Below, piece after piece: positions 8,694 to 16,721 of a DNA stretch of 64,000 nt (position 1 is its first letter; each line of letters opens with the position of its first letter). The translations under genes were made by a program, and so were the position numbers. This DNA comes from Flavobacteriaceae bacterium (GTDB lineage: Bacteria > Bacteroidota > Bacteroidia > Flavobacteriales > Flavobacteriaceae), in NCBI GenBank assembly GCA_029243385.1, contig JAQWSC010000014.1:32175-96174 (forward strand), in the 5' to 3' direction. The notes below the pieces were generated by a model. It had not been told where the DNA came from. It worked only from the letters and a program-made list of their open reading frames with translations, and ran no database searches.

Positions 8694-8958
8694 TTGATTT
8701 ATTTTTCAATATTTAGTAATTAAAAATATATTTAATTTGAAAAATCCCCCCTAAATTGTTGATAAATAGTTGAGCCTTGAATATAAAAAAAACTGTGTTG
8801 TACAGTGTTTTTTAAAATAAAGTCGGGGTGGCGATTACCTATGCTTAGTCGGTTATGTTGTAAAGGGAATGTTGCTCAAGAAAGCCCTATACAGTTTCGC
8901 TGTAATATTTTTTATTTTACTACAATCTTTGAAGCAAAGCTTCTGTATTTTGCAAAAT
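8694..8958. other. Intergenic relic region with short tRNA-Pro-like match and hairpins
   Basis: No gene is seen. Bases 8822-8832 (GTCGGGGTGGC) repeat the 3' end of the tRNA-Pro(TGG) gene at 8995-9005. Two small palindromes follow (TACAGTTTCGCTGTA near 8891 and GAAGCAAAGCTTC near 8930). The stretch is otherwise A+T rich. Confidence 0.45.
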
Positions 8959-8987
8959 AAAAAGTCCAATTACTTTAGTAATTGGAC
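8959..8987 (-). terminator. Rho-independent terminator of tRNA-Pro(TGG)
   Basis: A perfect 10-bp stem GTCCAATTAC/GTAATTGGAC with loop TAAA (minus strand) followed by five T, 8 bases beyond the tRNA 3' end. Confidence 0.88.
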
Positions 8988-8995
8988 CTTCTTGG

Positions 8996-9070
8996 TCGGG
9001 GTGGCAGGATTCGAACCTGCGACCTCCGCGTCCCAAACGCGGCGCGATAACCGGGCTACGCTACACCCCG
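8996..9070 (-). tRNA. tRNA-Pro (anticodon TGG)
   Basis: Minus-strand cloverleaf of 75 bases: acceptor CGGGGTG/CACCCCG with discriminator A, D arm with GCGT/GCGC-type pairing, anticodon stem CCGCG/CGCGG around TTTGGGA, and T arm GCAGG-TTCGAAT-CCTGC. Anticodon TGG (UGG) reads CCA/CCG and probably other proline codons by wobble. Confidence 0.95.
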
Positions 9071-9167
9071 TAAAACGGAATGCAAAGATAGTATTTAATC
9101 TTACTTCAACAAACAAACTTTTTAAATTTATATAACCAATACAATGATAAGAACTTTTGATAATTCT

Positions 9168-9200
9168 TTTGGCGGATACCTTGCAAATCTGTTACATTTG
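9168..9200 (+). promoter_or_regulatory. Bacteroidota-type promoter of trxB
   Basis: A -33 box TTTG (9168-9171) and -7 box TACATTTG (9193-9200) are separated by 21 bases, 22 bases before the trxB ATG. This matches the TTG-N(about 19-21)-TAnnTTTG consensus used by the primary sigma factor of the phylum. Confidence 0.75.
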
Positions 9201-9222
9201 TTGGAACAAAAATCACATTACA

Positions 9223-10173
9223 ATGAGCGAGTCAATTGAACACATAAAGACCCTAATTATTGGTTCAGGTCCAGCAGGATACACGGCTGCTATTTATGCT
9301 TCCCGGGCCGATCTCAAACCCGTTCTTTATACAGGAATGGAACCCGGAGGTCAACTTACAACCACCACAGAAGTAGATAACTTTCCAGGATATCCAGAAG
9401 GAATTGATGGCCCTACTATGATGGTGCAACTGCAACAACAAGCAGAGCGTTTCGGAACCGATGTTCGAATTGGAATGGTTAGCTCTGTCACACTCTCTGA
9501 TGAAGTAGGAGGGGTACACAAAGCTGTTGTCGATGGCTCGAAAGAAATTACAGCCGATACCGTTATTATTTCTACTGGAGCTACAGCCAAGTATTTGGGA
9601 CTGCCGAGCGAACAGCGCCTTCGCGGAGGTGGTGTTTCGGCTTGTGCGGTATGCGATGGCTTTTTCTACAAAGGACAAGATGTGGCTATTGTTGGAGCAG
9701 GGGATACCGCTGCCGAGGAAGCTTCTTATTTGGCCAATATATGTTCGAAGGTAACCATGTTGGTTCGTAAAGGTGAAATGCGCGCCTCCAAAGCGATGCA
9801 ACATCGTGTAAATAGCATTGAGAACATCGACATACGCTATTTTACAGAAATCGATGAGGTTTTGGGTGATATGGTGGTAGACGGCATCCGTGTGGTCAAC
9901 AACCAGACAGGCGACAAGGAAGAAATCGCTATCACAGGTTTGTTTATCGCTATTGGACACAAACCCAATACCGATATTTTCAAAGGACAATTGGAAATGG
10001 ACGATGCAGGATATTTGATTACCGAAGGAAAATCTACCAAAACTAACAAGCCGGGCGTGTTTGCATCGGGAGATGTTCAGGACAAAGAATACCGACAAGC
10101 GGTTACGGCTGCCGGAACAGGCTGTATGGCGGCTTTAGACGCCGAGCGTTATTTGGCGAGTGTTGAACACTAA
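9223..10173 (+). CDS. trxB: Thioredoxin-disulfide reductase
   Basis: NADPH-dependent flavoenzyme that reduces thioredoxin; 316 residues. FAD site GSGPAGYTAAIYA (15-27), redox pair CAVC (Cys141, Cys144) followed by DGFF, NADPH site VGAGDTAAEEA, and C-terminal FAD motif GVFASGDVQDKEYRQA. I start at the ATG of MSESIEH, 22 codons inside the longest open frame, because it follows the promoter box and matches family N-termini. The stop overlaps the stop of the convergent PspC gene by 4 bases. The thioredoxin partner at 38221-38535 lies elsewhere in the window. Confidence 0.96.
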   Translation: MSESIEHIKTLIIGSGPAGYTAAIYASRADLKPVLYTGMEPGGQLTTTTEVDNFPGYPEGIDGPTMMVQLQQQAERFGTDVRIGMVSSVTLSDEVGGVHKAVVDGSKEITADTVIISTGATAKYLGLPSEQRLRGGGVSACAVCDGFFYKGQDVAIVGAGDTAAEEASYLANICSKVTMLVRKGEMRASKAMQHRVNSIENIDIRYFTEIDEVLGDMVVDGIRVVNNQTGDKEEIAITGLFIAIGHKPNTDIFKGQLEMDDAGYLITEGKSTKTNKPGVFASGDVQDKEYRQAVTAAGTGCMAALDAERYLASVEH

Positions 10174-11824
10174 TCTCTTGTTTCGAATTCAATTCCGTTT
10201 TCATCAATTTTTAATTTGAATCGTTTGTCGTCTTCATAGTCGATTCGCAGCAATTGTTTGGATGCACAATCTACACACAACAACGTATGATTGGATTCTA
10301 CTTTCCATAGGTGTTCTGTTATTTTTGAAAAACGCATTTTAGGATCTGTTTTGATGTGATAGTTTAAATATTTTTTTACGGAAGGGTCAAAACGGATTAA
10401 TTGATTGTTGGGAACATACAGGGTTGCCTTTATTTTTTGATTGTGAAAACGATTTTTTGAATCGGTAACAAAATAATCATTGAATCGGATTTCAGTGGGA
10501 GTGGTTTCAAATTCATATATAATATTTGAAGCGATATTTTTAGCATTTTTAAAGCTATTCCCACTTGCCTTTTTTTCAATTTTTATTTCAGTTGCATCCT
10601 CCGATGTGTGTTTAATTCGCAATGCAATTTCTTCTAAATACATTAAATGATCTCCGTTTTCGTCTTCAACCAAGTTAAAATCGGAGTCGTAAAACATTCG
10701 GTTTTTGTAAACGGTGTTTTCAACCATTTTAATAAGTAAGGTGTCGCTTGTTTTTTGGTCAACAATCGTTCTTTCACTCATAGCGCTTTCAAAAGCGTAT
10801 TGAGTGACTTCATGCGTTGCAATGAGAATACTGCCCAAAATACTCACAAACCAAATTCCAAGCAATAGGATTTTGCCAGTGTTTCCTAAAAACTTTCTTT
10901 TATTAAACAAAATTTTAGATCCCGCCAAAAAGAGGAAAAAAAAGGAATACCAATGCACAAAAATCCTGCTAGTGATAGTAGCCAAAATGGTGTTTGTGTT
11001 TTCTCGGCAAATTCAAACCAGTGTGTTGACACAAATCCCAAGGTTCCTGCCGAAAAAAAACCAATGAAGAGTCCGACAAGAATTACACAACTAGCAATTA
11101 TAAAAACTGCACCAATGATGTTTTTAACACCTCGAACAAATAACAGGAGCAAACTCCCAACGCCATTAAAGAAGGTTCTTACAGAGCTCTGAAAGCGACC
11201 GCTAACTTTCTCGTAGTCAACATTTTTGACACGTTCTGTAACATCGTCCAATCCTTCTTTAATTTTTTGCTCAATATTGGAGATGTTAATTGACTTTCCC
11301 CGCATGGAAAGTTTTTCTGAAGTTGTCTTCGCTTCTGGAATAAAAATCCACAACAAAATATAGATGATCATAAAACTTCCCGCAGAAAGTAAAAACAACA
11401 ACAAAGCAATCAATCGGGCCCATTGAGGCTCTATACCCAAATAATGCCCTATACCAGAAACCACTCCGCCAATATATACATCGTCTCCGTCTCGAAACAA
11501 TTTTTTGTCTTTTTGAGAGTTGCTGTCTGAATTGTTAGTCTTTGATTTTTTGGAGGCTTCTTCCCACACATAATCTTCGGGTTGCCCCATAATGGTTATG
11601 ATTTCATCCACTTCATGTACGCCAATAACTTGTCTTTCATGTTTCAGCTTTTCAGTGAAGAGTTCAGAAATTCGGATTTCAATATCCGCCATTATTTCTT
11701 CACATCCTTCTTCCGTTTCAAACGATTTTTTGATGGCTTTGAGATAGTTTTTTAGCTTTTTATAGGCTTCTTCATCAATATAAAAAAAGGTATTTGCTAA
11801 ATTGATGTTTACGGTTGTGTTCAT
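10170..11824 (-). pseudogene. PspC-domain envelope-stress membrane protein, frameshifted
   Basis: Two overlapping open frames together make one flavobacterial PspC-type protein of about 551 residues. The first part (11824 down to about 10937) has an N-terminal cytosolic segment, the PspC domain (LFRDGDDVYIGGVVSGIGHYLG), and several membrane segments ending in CIGIPFF. The second part (about 10943 down to 10170) continues in another frame with FFLFLAGSKILFNKRKFLGN, another membrane segment and a soluble C-terminal domain. The frame changes at a run of eight T (minus strand) at 10936-10943; nine T would join them. It may be a mutation, a sequencing error or -1 slippage. The gene is coupled to padR by a 4-base overlap. 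Confidence 0.82.
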
Positions 11825-12162
11825 TTTGTTTGTTTTTTGGATTGAGTGATATGGGTAACTGCCCGATGCAAGTCGTTCCAGGATTGATCGAGTTCTTTTA
11901 AAGTTTCAACACCCTTTTTGGTAATTGAATAGTATTTTCTTGGCGGCCCTGATGTAGATTCTTCCCAATGATAACTTAGTAGCTCACTGTTCTTTAGTCG
12001 GGTTAAAAGCGGATATACTGTTCCTTCAACCACCAACATCTTTCCTTGTTTTAGCGTACTTAAAATTTCAGAAGTGTACTGATTTTGCTTTTTAATTATA
12101 GATAGAATACAATACTCCAGCACTCCCTTTCGCATTTGAGCTTTGGTGTTTTCGATGTTCAT
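11821..12162 (-). CDS. PadR-family transcriptional regulator
   Basis: A 113-residue winged helix-turn-helix repressor-type regulator. PadR features are KGVLEYCILSIIKKQ, the DNA-recognition part with EGTVYPLLTRLKNSELL, and SGPPRKYYSITKKGVE in the wing. In flavobacteria PadR genes commonly precede PspC-domain genes and are thought to autoregulate the pair. Here the padR stop and PspC start overlap by 4 bases. The 78 bases up to the divergent DUF4442 gene hold the likely operator; I see ATGTAATGCATAGTACT there but cannot prove a site. Confidence 0.9.
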   Translation of the reverse strand: MNIENTKAQMRKGVLEYCILSIIKKQNQYTSEILSTLKQGKMLVVEGTVYPLLTRLKNSELLSYHWEESTSGPPRKYYSITKKGVETLKELDQSWNDLHRAVTHITQSKKQTK

Positions 12163-12240
12163 TTTTTAGGTGCTTGTCAAATTATTTATCAAAGGTAAGT
12201 AAAAAAAGGTAATATGTAATGCATAGTACTAAAAAATTAT

Positions 12241-12717
12241 ATGAGTATTATTGATTATGTTTGTGATATGAGATATTTGAAATACGATTGGTTTACCTTA
12301 CTAAAACTTCCTGCTGTTTGGATAATGGGTGTTCGAGTATGTTATCTAGACGCATTGAGTTGTAAAGTTCGTGTGCGTCATCGGTGGATCAATCAAAACC
12401 CTTATCGTTCTATGTTTTGGGCTGTTCAGGGAATGGCATCCGAATTATCAACGGGTATTTTGCTTGCCAAAAAAGTAAAAGAAACAGGAAGGAATATTTC
12501 GATGTTAGTAACGCACAACAGAGCTTCGTTTACCAAAAAAGCTAGAGGTAAAATTATTTTCACCTGTCAACAAGGTCACGAAATCGATGAGCTGCTTCGC
12601 CGAGCGATTGCTACCGGTGAAGGTCAGACTTTGTGGATGCACTCCAATGGGATTGATGAAATGGGAGATACGGTCTCTTCTTTTTCATTTGAGTGGAGTG
12701 TGAAATTGAAAAATTAA
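12241..12717 (+). CDS. DUF4442 hotdog-fold thioesterase-like protein
   Basis: A 158-residue protein of the DUF4442 family, which has the hotdog fold of acyl-CoA thioesterases. The typical stretch is VRVRHRWINQNPYRSMFWAV followed by QGMASELSTGIL, then SMLVTHNRASFTKKARGKI. The acyl substrate is unknown. The start is uncertain: the ATG at 12268 (MRYLKYDWF) is an alternative nine codons in. It is divergent from the padR-pspC pair. Confidence 0.82.
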   Translation: MSIIDYVCDMRYLKYDWFTLLKLPAVWIMGVRVCYLDALSCKVRVRHRWINQNPYRSMFWAVQGMASELSTGILLAKKVKETGRNISMLVTHNRASFTKKARGKIIFTCQQGHEIDELLRRAIATGEGQTLWMHSNGIDEMGDTVSSFSFEWSVKLKN

Positions 12718-12787
12718 CATTTCTAAAACATTTTTCATTTGTTTTATTAGTTAACTTGCTAACGCAAAACTAAAAACCATTGTATCG

Positions 12788-12976
12788 ATGATGTCTAAAT
12801 CCATGTATTCGTACACCAAAAAAATTTTAAAAAAAGTAAGTTTTGACCCTGCCTTGTTTAGAAAAGAGCTTCGTAAGGCTCAAAAGTGCTTACATCCTGA
12901 AGAGTATGATCGATTGACGATTTGGCTGAGTTCTTATGTAAAAAAGCATCCCAGCTTGCAATACTGCCTAATGTAG
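12788..12976 (+). CDS. Conserved small basic protein, 62 residues
   Basis: Small, Lys-rich protein: MYSYTKKILKKVSFDPALF, then RKELRKAQKCLHPEEYDRL. Similar short proteins starting near MYSYTKK occur in flavobacteria; function unknown. No signal peptide or membrane segment. Three in-frame ATGs (12788, 12791, 12803) are possible starts, and MYSYTKK at 12803 is the most family-like. It ends 4 bases before the convergent oxyR stop. Confidence 0.65.
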   Translation: MMSKSMYSYTKKILKKVSFDPALFRKELRKAQKCLHPEEYDRLTIWLSSYVKKHPSLQYCLM

Positions 12977-12980
12977 CAGT

Positions 12981-13922
12981 CTAAGGTTTCTTTTTGGGAT
13001 CAATGATTTTTACGTTGTTAAAGGCAATTGTTCCTCTAATCACACTCGCTATTAAGGATCGAAGTGCATCAATGATATGAAGCTTCAATTCGTTTTTGTT
13101 ATACACCAAGCTGATTTCCCTGGCTGGTGAAGGGGCTTCGAAGTTGTGAAGAAATTTTCGCTCTTTTTCATTTAAATCCAATGTATGAAGATAGGGAAGC
13201 AGTGTCATTCCCATACCTTCTTGAGTTAGTTTAATAATCGTTTCAAAACTACCACTTTGCAGTTTAATTTTGTCTGGCTTTTTGTTGTTGCTGGTACTGC
13301 ATAAGTTCAATACTTGATTCCTAAAACAATGTCCGTCTTGAAGCAGCAATACATCATCGGGATCAATGTCTGCTACTTTGATGCTTTCTTTGGAAAATAA
13401 TTTATGATTTCCAGGAACATACGCCACAAAAGGTTCGTAGTACAACGGGCGTTCTATCAAATAATCAACGTTTAAGGGAGTTGCAGCAATTCCGGCGTCT
13501 AGGTTTCCGTCCTTAATTTTTTTTAAGACCTGTTCCGTAGTTAACTCTTCAATGGTTACTTCTAGCATAGGATACTTTTTTAAAAAAGTATTTAAAAACA
13601 TCGGCAAAAGAGTAGGCATTACCGTTGGAATGATGCCAATCTTTAGGGGGCCAGCAATCATTCCTTTTTCTTGATCTACAACATCGTTCATCCGATCGGA
13701 TTCGTTGATGATATTTCGTGCTTGATGAATGATTTTTTGTCCAATTTTGGTCAGTTCGATCGGTTTTTTAGAGCGATCAAAAATTTGAATATCCAGTTCG
13801 TCTTCTAATTTTTGAACCTGCATACTCAACGTAGGCTGTGTCACAAAACTTTTTTCAGCAGCCAGTGTAAAATTTTGATATTTAGCGACTGCCAAAACAT
13901 ATTTGAGTTGGGTAATGGTCAT
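12981..13922 (-). CDS. oxyR: OxyR-like hydrogen peroxide sensor (LysR family)
   Basis: A LysR-type regulator of 313 residues with an N-terminal helix-turn-helix (FTLAAEKSFVTQPTLSMQVQ). The effector domain carries Cys199 and Cys208 in DGHCFRNQVLNLC, the same numbering and spacing as the redox cysteines of E. coli OxyR, so direct peroxide sensing is likely. The 46 bases to the cyclophilin stop hold an A+T-rich imperfect palindrome (ATTCT-N9-AGAAT) that could be an autoregulatory site. Peroxiredoxin, trxB and thioredoxin in the window are plausible targets. Confidence 0.92.
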   Translation of the reverse strand: MTITQLKYVLAVAKYQNFTLAAEKSFVTQPTLSMQVQKLEDELDIQIFDRSKKPIELTKIGQKIIHQARNIINESDRMNDVVDQEKGMIAGPLKIGIIPTVMPTLLPMFLNTFLKKYPMLEVTIEELTTEQVLKKIKDGNLDAGIAATPLNVDYLIERPLYYEPFVAYVPGNHKLFSKESIKVADIDPDDVLLLQDGHCFRNQVLNLCSTSNNKKPDKIKLQSGSFETIIKLTQEGMGMTLLPYLHTLDLNEKERKFLHNFEAPSPAREISLVYNKNELKLHIIDALRSLIASVIRGTIAFNNVKIIDPKKKP

Positions 13923-13968
13923 AAGTATAATTTTATTCTATAAATATAAGAATAATTATAATATAAAA

Positions 13969-14676
13969 CTATTCAATCAATTCCGTTTTAATGACCACAT
14001 TGTCAATTGGCCACTCTCTTCTGTCGGCAGGGAGATGGGCAATTTTATCGACAATGTGCATGCCAGAGGTTACTTTACCAAAAGCAGTGTAATTGCCGTC
14101 AAGGTGGTAAGCACCGTCCTTTTTTTGAATAATAAAAAATTCATAAGGAGAGGCCAATTTGTGAGGATTATCAATTTCACTGCTTGGCATAGAAATTACG
14201 CCTCTGTGATGTTGATTCCCCTTTTGGGTGTCGGGAGGCAACAAATATTTGCCAATACGTCTTCGTTTTTGTGAAGTACTCTTCCGATCCGAGTTTCCTC
14301 CTTGAATGATAAAATCTTTAACGATTCTGTGGAAAAAAGTGCCATCAAAATATTTTTGTTTGGTTAAGTAAACAAAGTTGGCTCGATGATAGGGGGTGTT
14401 CTTATACAATTCTATATCAATGTTTCCATAGGATGTAATGATTCGAACGTTGTTTTCGGGATTATCTTTGGCGTATTGATTGAAAAAAGGAATGGCATTT
14501 TTATCCGTAAGTTGAAAGCGAGCTTCACTCTTTTCTTTTTCCTTTTTTACAAGAACTGACTTGCTGGGTTCTTTTTTTGTAATTTGCGCCTTTTTGGGGG
14601 AATTGGGTTGCTGATTGCACCCCATCCAACCAAAAATTACTACACTTGTTATTAAAAGGATTTTGATACGATGCAT
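13969..14676 (-). CDS. Cyclophilin-type peptidyl-prolyl isomerase, lipoprotein
   Basis: Envelope proline isomerase of 235 residues. A signal peptide ends in lipobox GWMGC, so lipid anchoring is expected. A Lys/Glu linker follows, then the cyclophilin domain with FHRIVKDFIIQGG, HHRGVISM and YTAFGKVTSGMHIVDKI. The domain has an insertion near KSTSQKRRRIGKYL. Its ATG lies on the complementary strand of the same ATGCAT palindrome that starts the divergent Nudix gene, so its promoter must lie within that gene. Confidence 0.92.
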   Translation of the reverse strand: MHRIKILLITSVVIFGWMGCNQQPNSPKKAQITKKEPSKSVLVKKEKEKSEARFQLTDKNAIPFFNQYAKDNPENNVRIITSYGNIDIELYKNTPYHRANFVYLTKQKYFDGTFFHRIVKDFIIQGGNSDRKSTSQKRRRIGKYLLPPDTQKGNQHHRGVISMPSSEIDNPHKLASPYEFFIIQKKDGAYHLDGNYTAFGKVTSGMHIVDKIAHLPADRREWPIDNVVIKTELIE

Positions 14677-15309
14677 TTTGAGTTTTTTAAGGAAAACATC
14701 ACGAAAATAACAAATATTCCATTACCGGGATTGCAAGAGCAGCTTCGTATGGCACCTCCGGGTCGCTCAAAAATGATACAACAATATCAACAACGAATGC
14801 AATCTTCTAAAAAAGCGGCTGTTTTGGCGTTGCTCTATCCTGATTGGGAGCAGAAAATGCACTTGGTTTTTATTTTACGTCAAAAATATTCTGGAGTTCA
14901 CTCCCAGCAAGTGAGTTTTCCTGGAGGTAAAAACGACACTACCGATCCCGATATGCGCTATACAGCCCTGCGCGAAACGCATGAAGAAATTGGAGTTTCT
15001 TCCAACAATATTTATGTTTTAAGACCGCTTTCTCATTTGTTTATTCCACCGAGCAATTTTTATGTGCATCCATTTTTGGGGGTAAGTAAGCAAACTCTAG
15101 ACTTTACAAAAGAAGAAAAAGAAGTATCTGAAATTATTGAAGTTCCTCTCAAAGAAATTCTTTCGGATGACTCAGAAGGAGTGTTTGAAGTAAATACCTC
15201 TCTAGATCAAACCATGGAAGTTCCTGCCTTTTATTTAAAAAAGCACATTGTTTGGGGCGCAACAGCGATGATTTTAGCCGAAATAAAAGCGCTTATCAAA
15301 ACGTTATAA
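14671..15309 (+). CDS. Nudix hydrolase, CoA pyrophosphatase type
   Basis: A 212-residue protein. The Nudix box runs from GGKNDTTD through ALRETHEEIGV, preceded by QVSFPG as in the CoA diphosphatase (NudL/YeaB) subgroup; these cut CoA or acyl-CoA to phosphopantetheine and 3',5'-ADP. The start ATG at 14671 shares the ATGCAT palindrome with the divergent cyclophilin start, and the resulting N-terminus (MHFEFFKENI) fits the family, so I keep it. The acyltransferase gene follows by 18 bases. Confidence 0.87.
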   Translation: MHFEFFKENITKITNIPLPGLQEQLRMAPPGRSKMIQQYQQRMQSSKKAAVLALLYPDWEQKMHLVFILRQKYSGVHSQQVSFPGGKNDTTDPDMRYTALRETHEEIGVSSNNIYVLRPLSHLFIPPSNFYVHPFLGVSKQTLDFTKEEKEVSEIIEVPLKEILSDDSEGVFEVNTSLDQTMEVPAFYLKKHIVWGATAMILAEIKALIKTL

Positions 15310-15322
15310 CTCATTCTTTTTT

Positions 15323-15330
15323 TATATTTG
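15323..15330 (+). promoter_or_regulatory. -7 box upstream of acyltransferase gene
   Basis: TATATTTG matches TAnnTTTG and lies just after the Nudix stop. If used, transcription starts near 15335 and the TTG at 15349, not the one at 15328, begins the next gene. Confidence 0.5.
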
Positions 15331-16149
15331 ACTAAAATTACCACAAAATTGAATTTTCTAAAAAGAAATCCTTTCGGGCACAATTTATATATCAAAAAAT
15401 CCATCATTCGTGTTTTGGGCGTGATGTCACATCGCCGTTATAAAGGTTTTAATCAATTAAAAATTGAGGGTTCTGAAATTATCCAGAATTTACCTGAAAA
15501 GAATGTGTTGTTTGTATCCAACCATCAAACCTATTTTGCCGATGTTATGGCCATGTTTCATGTGTTTAATGCCAGTCTGAGTGGTCGTAAAGATTCTCTT
15601 AGAAATGTTGGTTATTTGTGGCATCCAAAACTCAATATTTACTTTATTGCTGCCCGTGAAACCATGAAAGCTGGACTTTTGCCACGTATTATGGCGTATG
15701 CAGGTTCTGTGTCTATTGATAGAACCTGGCGATCCAAAGGGCAAGACGTAAACAGACAGGTAAAAATGAGTGATATATCCAGTATTGGAAAGGCGCTCGA
15801 TGATGGGTGGGTTATTACTTTTCCGCAAGGAACCACAACGCCCTTTAAGCCTATCCGAAAAGGAACTGCTCATATCATTCAGCGTTACAAACCTGTTGTT
15901 GTTCCCATTGTTATTGATGGTTTTCGACGTTCGTTTGACAAAAAGGGACTGTTTATCAAAAAAAGAGGCATCCTTCAAAGTATGGAGATCAAAAAACCCT
16001 TGGATATCGATTACGACAACGAATCGGTTGAATCAATTATTGAAAAAATTGAATACGCCATTGAGCAACATCCCTCGTTTTTAAAAGTCATCCCTGCCAA
16101 AGAGCTTTCGGCATACGAAGCAAAAAACAAAGAGCGCGAATGGAACTAA
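15328..16149 (+). CDS. 1-acyl-sn-glycerol-3-phosphate acyltransferase family protein
   Basis: PlsC-fold acyltransferase, probably making phosphatidic acid or another acylated lipid at the membrane. It shows the NHxxxxD motif (SNHQTYFADVMAM), the glycerol-phosphate-binding FPQGTTTPFKPIRKGTAH and VVVPIVIDGFRR. No ATG lies near the expected N-terminus. The longest form starts with TTG at 15328 (273 residues); a second TTG at 15349 (MNFLKRNPFGHN) is equally good and better placed behind the -7 box. A TTG start is therefore likely either way. Confidence 0.88.
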   Translation: MTKITTKLNFLKRNPFGHNLYIKKSIIRVLGVMSHRRYKGFNQLKIEGSEIIQNLPEKNVLFVSNHQTYFADVMAMFHVFNASLSGRKDSLRNVGYLWHPKLNIYFIAARETMKAGLLPRIMAYAGSVSIDRTWRSKGQDVNRQVKMSDISSIGKALDDGWVITFPQGTTTPFKPIRKGTAHIIQRYKPVVVPIVIDGFRRSFDKKGLFIKKRGILQSMEIKKPLDIDYDNESVESIIEKIEYAIEQHPSFLKVIPAKELSAYEAKNKEREWN

Positions 16150-16157
16150 TTGTGTTG

Positions 16158-16673
16158 CTACTCAATGATAGCAGCACAGCTTACTCTAGCCCCTGCAGCA
16201 CCTGAAGGTTGCGATACAAGATCGTCTGCCCCTTGGTGAACAATCACAGCTTTACCCACAATGTTTTTTACAGGATCGTCACAACCAATACACCATTGAT
16301 CTGTAGAAAATTGAACGGTACCAATTCCCAACGAATCGACTTCAAAATTTCCAATATCCCCTCTGTGGTATCCTTCAGCGGCTCCCCAAGCACCGTGTTT
16401 TGAAAACGTTGGGTTCCAATGTCCTCCAGTTGACTTTCCGTCATCTGAAGAGCAATCTGCTTTTTCATGAAGATGAATAGCGTGAATGCCCTCGCTCAGC
16501 CCTTTCATCTGTGCTTTCATTGTGACAAAGTTACCCTCTTGACTAAAAACGACTGTTCCAGTAGCTTGACTGTTGTTTTTGGGATCCAACGTAATTGATA
16601 ATTCTTTGCTTACTTTTGTACAACCTAATACAACTATCAAAAGAAAATATAATAAATAAAATCGGGTGTTCAT
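16158..16673 (-). CDS. Cu/Zn superoxide dismutase, lipoprotein
   Basis: Secreted or lipid-anchored superoxide dismutase of 171 residues that converts superoxide to peroxide and oxygen in the envelope. The signal peptide ends at VLGC. Copper and zinc ligands are visible in HAIHLHEKADC, STGGHWNP, GYHRGDIGN and KAVIVHQGADDL, and the Arg of GARVSC is present. An extra CIGC pair (WCIGCDDP) is unusual in the loop. It is convergent with the acyltransferase gene (8-base gap). Confidence 0.92.
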   Translation of the reverse strand: MNTRFYLLYFLLIVVLGCTKVSKELSITLDPKNNSQATGTVVFSQEGNFVTMKAQMKGLSEGIHAIHLHEKADCSSDDGKSTGGHWNPTFSKHGAWGAAEGYHRGDIGNFEVDSLGIGTVQFSTDQWCIGCDDPVKNIVGKAVIVHQGADDLVSQPSGAAGARVSCAAIIE

Positions 16674-16721
16674 GTTTTAACTATTTTACAGCCAAATTAA
16701 TCAAAAAAAAATTCTTGCTTG

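Noticed and set aside
9265..10098. Long open frame antisense to trxB (277 codons)
   Set aside because: It has no recognisable family and lies entirely opposite strong TrxB motifs; it is a shadow of the coding bias.
13923..13968. OxyR box upstream of oxyR
   Set aside because: The stretch is almost pure A+T with only five-base arms; it does not match the four-part OxyR site well enough to call.
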